Shown piece after piece: positions 35,621 through 36,110 of a DNA stretch of 36,110 nucleotides. How positions within the stretch are numbered: position 1 is the stretch's first letter; each line of letters starts with the position of its first letter. Under the pieces are notes generated by a model. That model did not search any database. It was not told where the DNA came from and saw only the letters and a list, made by a program, of their open reading frames with translations. The translations under genes were made by a program, and so were the position numbers. Source of the stretch: Nocardiopsis trehalosi NBRC 14201 (GTDB lineage: Bacteria; Actinomycetota; Actinomycetes; Streptosporangiales; Streptosporangiaceae); the NCBI RefSeq assembly GCF_001552555.1, contig NZ_BCRK01000047.1, positions 1-36,110 on the forward strand, read 5' to 3'.

Positions 35621-36067
35621 ATGGTCGACGCCGCACGCGCGCGCAAACTGGCCGACCGCATCCAGCGCATCGTGGCCGAGATGCTGGAGCGGCGCATCAA
35701 GGACCCGCGCCTGGGCTTCGTCACCGTGACCGACGCGCGGCTCACCAACGACCTGCGCGACGCCACGGTGTTCTACACGGTCTTCGGCTCCGACGAGGAG
35801 AAGGCCGGCACCGCCGCGGCGCTGGAGAGCGCCAAGGGCGTCATCCGCACCGAGGTCGGCCGCCAGACCGGGCTGCGGCACACGCCCAGCCTCACCTTCC
35901 AGGCCGACGACGTGCAGCGCAACGCCCAGCACATCGAGGACCTGCTGGCGCAGGCCCGGCAGTCCGACGCCGAGGTGGCGCGCGCGGCCTCCGGCGCCAG
36001 CCCGGCCGGCGACCCCGACCCCTACAAGGTCCCGCGCGAACGCGACGAGGACGACGAGGACGAGTAG
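35621..36067 (+). CDS. rbfA: 30S ribosome-binding factor RbfA
   Basis: A 148-residue KH-like protein needed for late 16S rRNA processing and cold adaptation. The core (residues 1-115) shows RARKLADRIQRIVAEMLERRIKDPRLGFVTVTDARLTNDLRDATVFYTVFG and the GLRHTPSLTF segment before the last helix. The C-terminal 35 residues are Ala/Asp/Glu-rich, ending in an acidic run, as is common in actinobacteria. GAGGAAG lies about ten bases before ATG 35621, inside the end of the DUF503 gene, so the two are likely coupled. Confidence 0.95.
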   Translation: MVDAARARKLADRIQRIVAEMLERRIKDPRLGFVTVTDARLTNDLRDATVFYTVFGSDEEKAGTAAALESAKGVIRTEVGRQTGLRHTPSLTFQADDVQRNAQHIEDLLAQARQSDAEVARAASGASPAGDPDPYKVPRERDEDDEDE

Positions 36068-36079
36068 TCCCCGCCGCCG

Positions 36080-36110
36080 CGGGCACCGGGCGCACCGCGC
36101 CCGGTGCCCG
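36080..36110 (+). terminator. 14-bp perfect hairpin after rbfA, at the window end
   Basis: Bases 36080-36093 and 36097-36110 are perfect inverted repeats with an ACC loop, 12 bases past the rbfA stop. The usual next genes of this locus (truB, ribF) would follow this hairpin if present. Confidence 0.8.

Overview
The window is very GC-rich (roughly 75%), with codons ending almost always in G or C, GTG starts about as common as ATG, TANNNT -10 boxes and several apparently leaderless genes. With a SecA2 ATPase, an orphan CvnD-type GTPase and the order proS / ferritin-like pair / rimP-nusA-ylxR-infB-DUF503-rbfA, this points to a chromosomal segment of a high-GC actinomycete. A Nocardiopsaceae or other Streptosporangiales-like organism is my inference; no rRNA or tRNA is present to confirm it.

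Layout. 1-2.8 kb: an NCS2 (UraA-like) permease and an orphan CvnD-like P-loop GTPase preceded by a structured leader. 2.8-7.3 kb (minus): an FtsX-type ABC exporter (permease and ATPase) and a GlpD glycerol-3-phosphate dehydrogenase with an inverted-repeat operator. 7.5-11.9 kb (plus): SecA2, then a NarL-type sensor kinase and response regulator. 11.9-17.4 kb: accessory-looking DNA with a small orphan protein, long gene-free stretches containing AT-rich islands and hairpins, a beta-lactamase-fold serine hydrolase, a Dabb-domain protein, an orphan KstR-like palindrome, an FkbM methyltransferase, a small protein with a Cys-rich tail, and a 36-residue Cys/Gly-rich peptide.

17.5-23.1 kb (minus): divergent cytochrome bd-type subunits (cydB, cydA), a second two-component pair, and an EamA exporter preceded by an apparent leaderless leader peptide ending in Pro-Pro-Pro-Arg-Ser over tandem hairpins. 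23.2-26.9 kb: a Pro/Gly/Tyr-tailed unknown, a spermidine-synthase-fold protein, and an aldo/keto reductase divergent from a LysR regulator.

27-36.1 kb is the conserved information-processing block: proS, two ferritin-like proteins on the opposite strand, then rimP, nusA, ylxR, infB, DUF503 and rbfA, closed by a 14-bp hairpin at the window end. Between ylxR and infB lies a chain of tiny frames linked by ATGA overlaps.

No CRISPR array, insertion sequence, integrase, tRNA or rRNA was seen. The candidates for undescribed biology are the EamA leader, the ylxR-infB micro-frame chain, the Cys-rich peptide beside cydAB, the divergent CydA quinol region, and the alternative-hairpin leader of the orphan GTPase.
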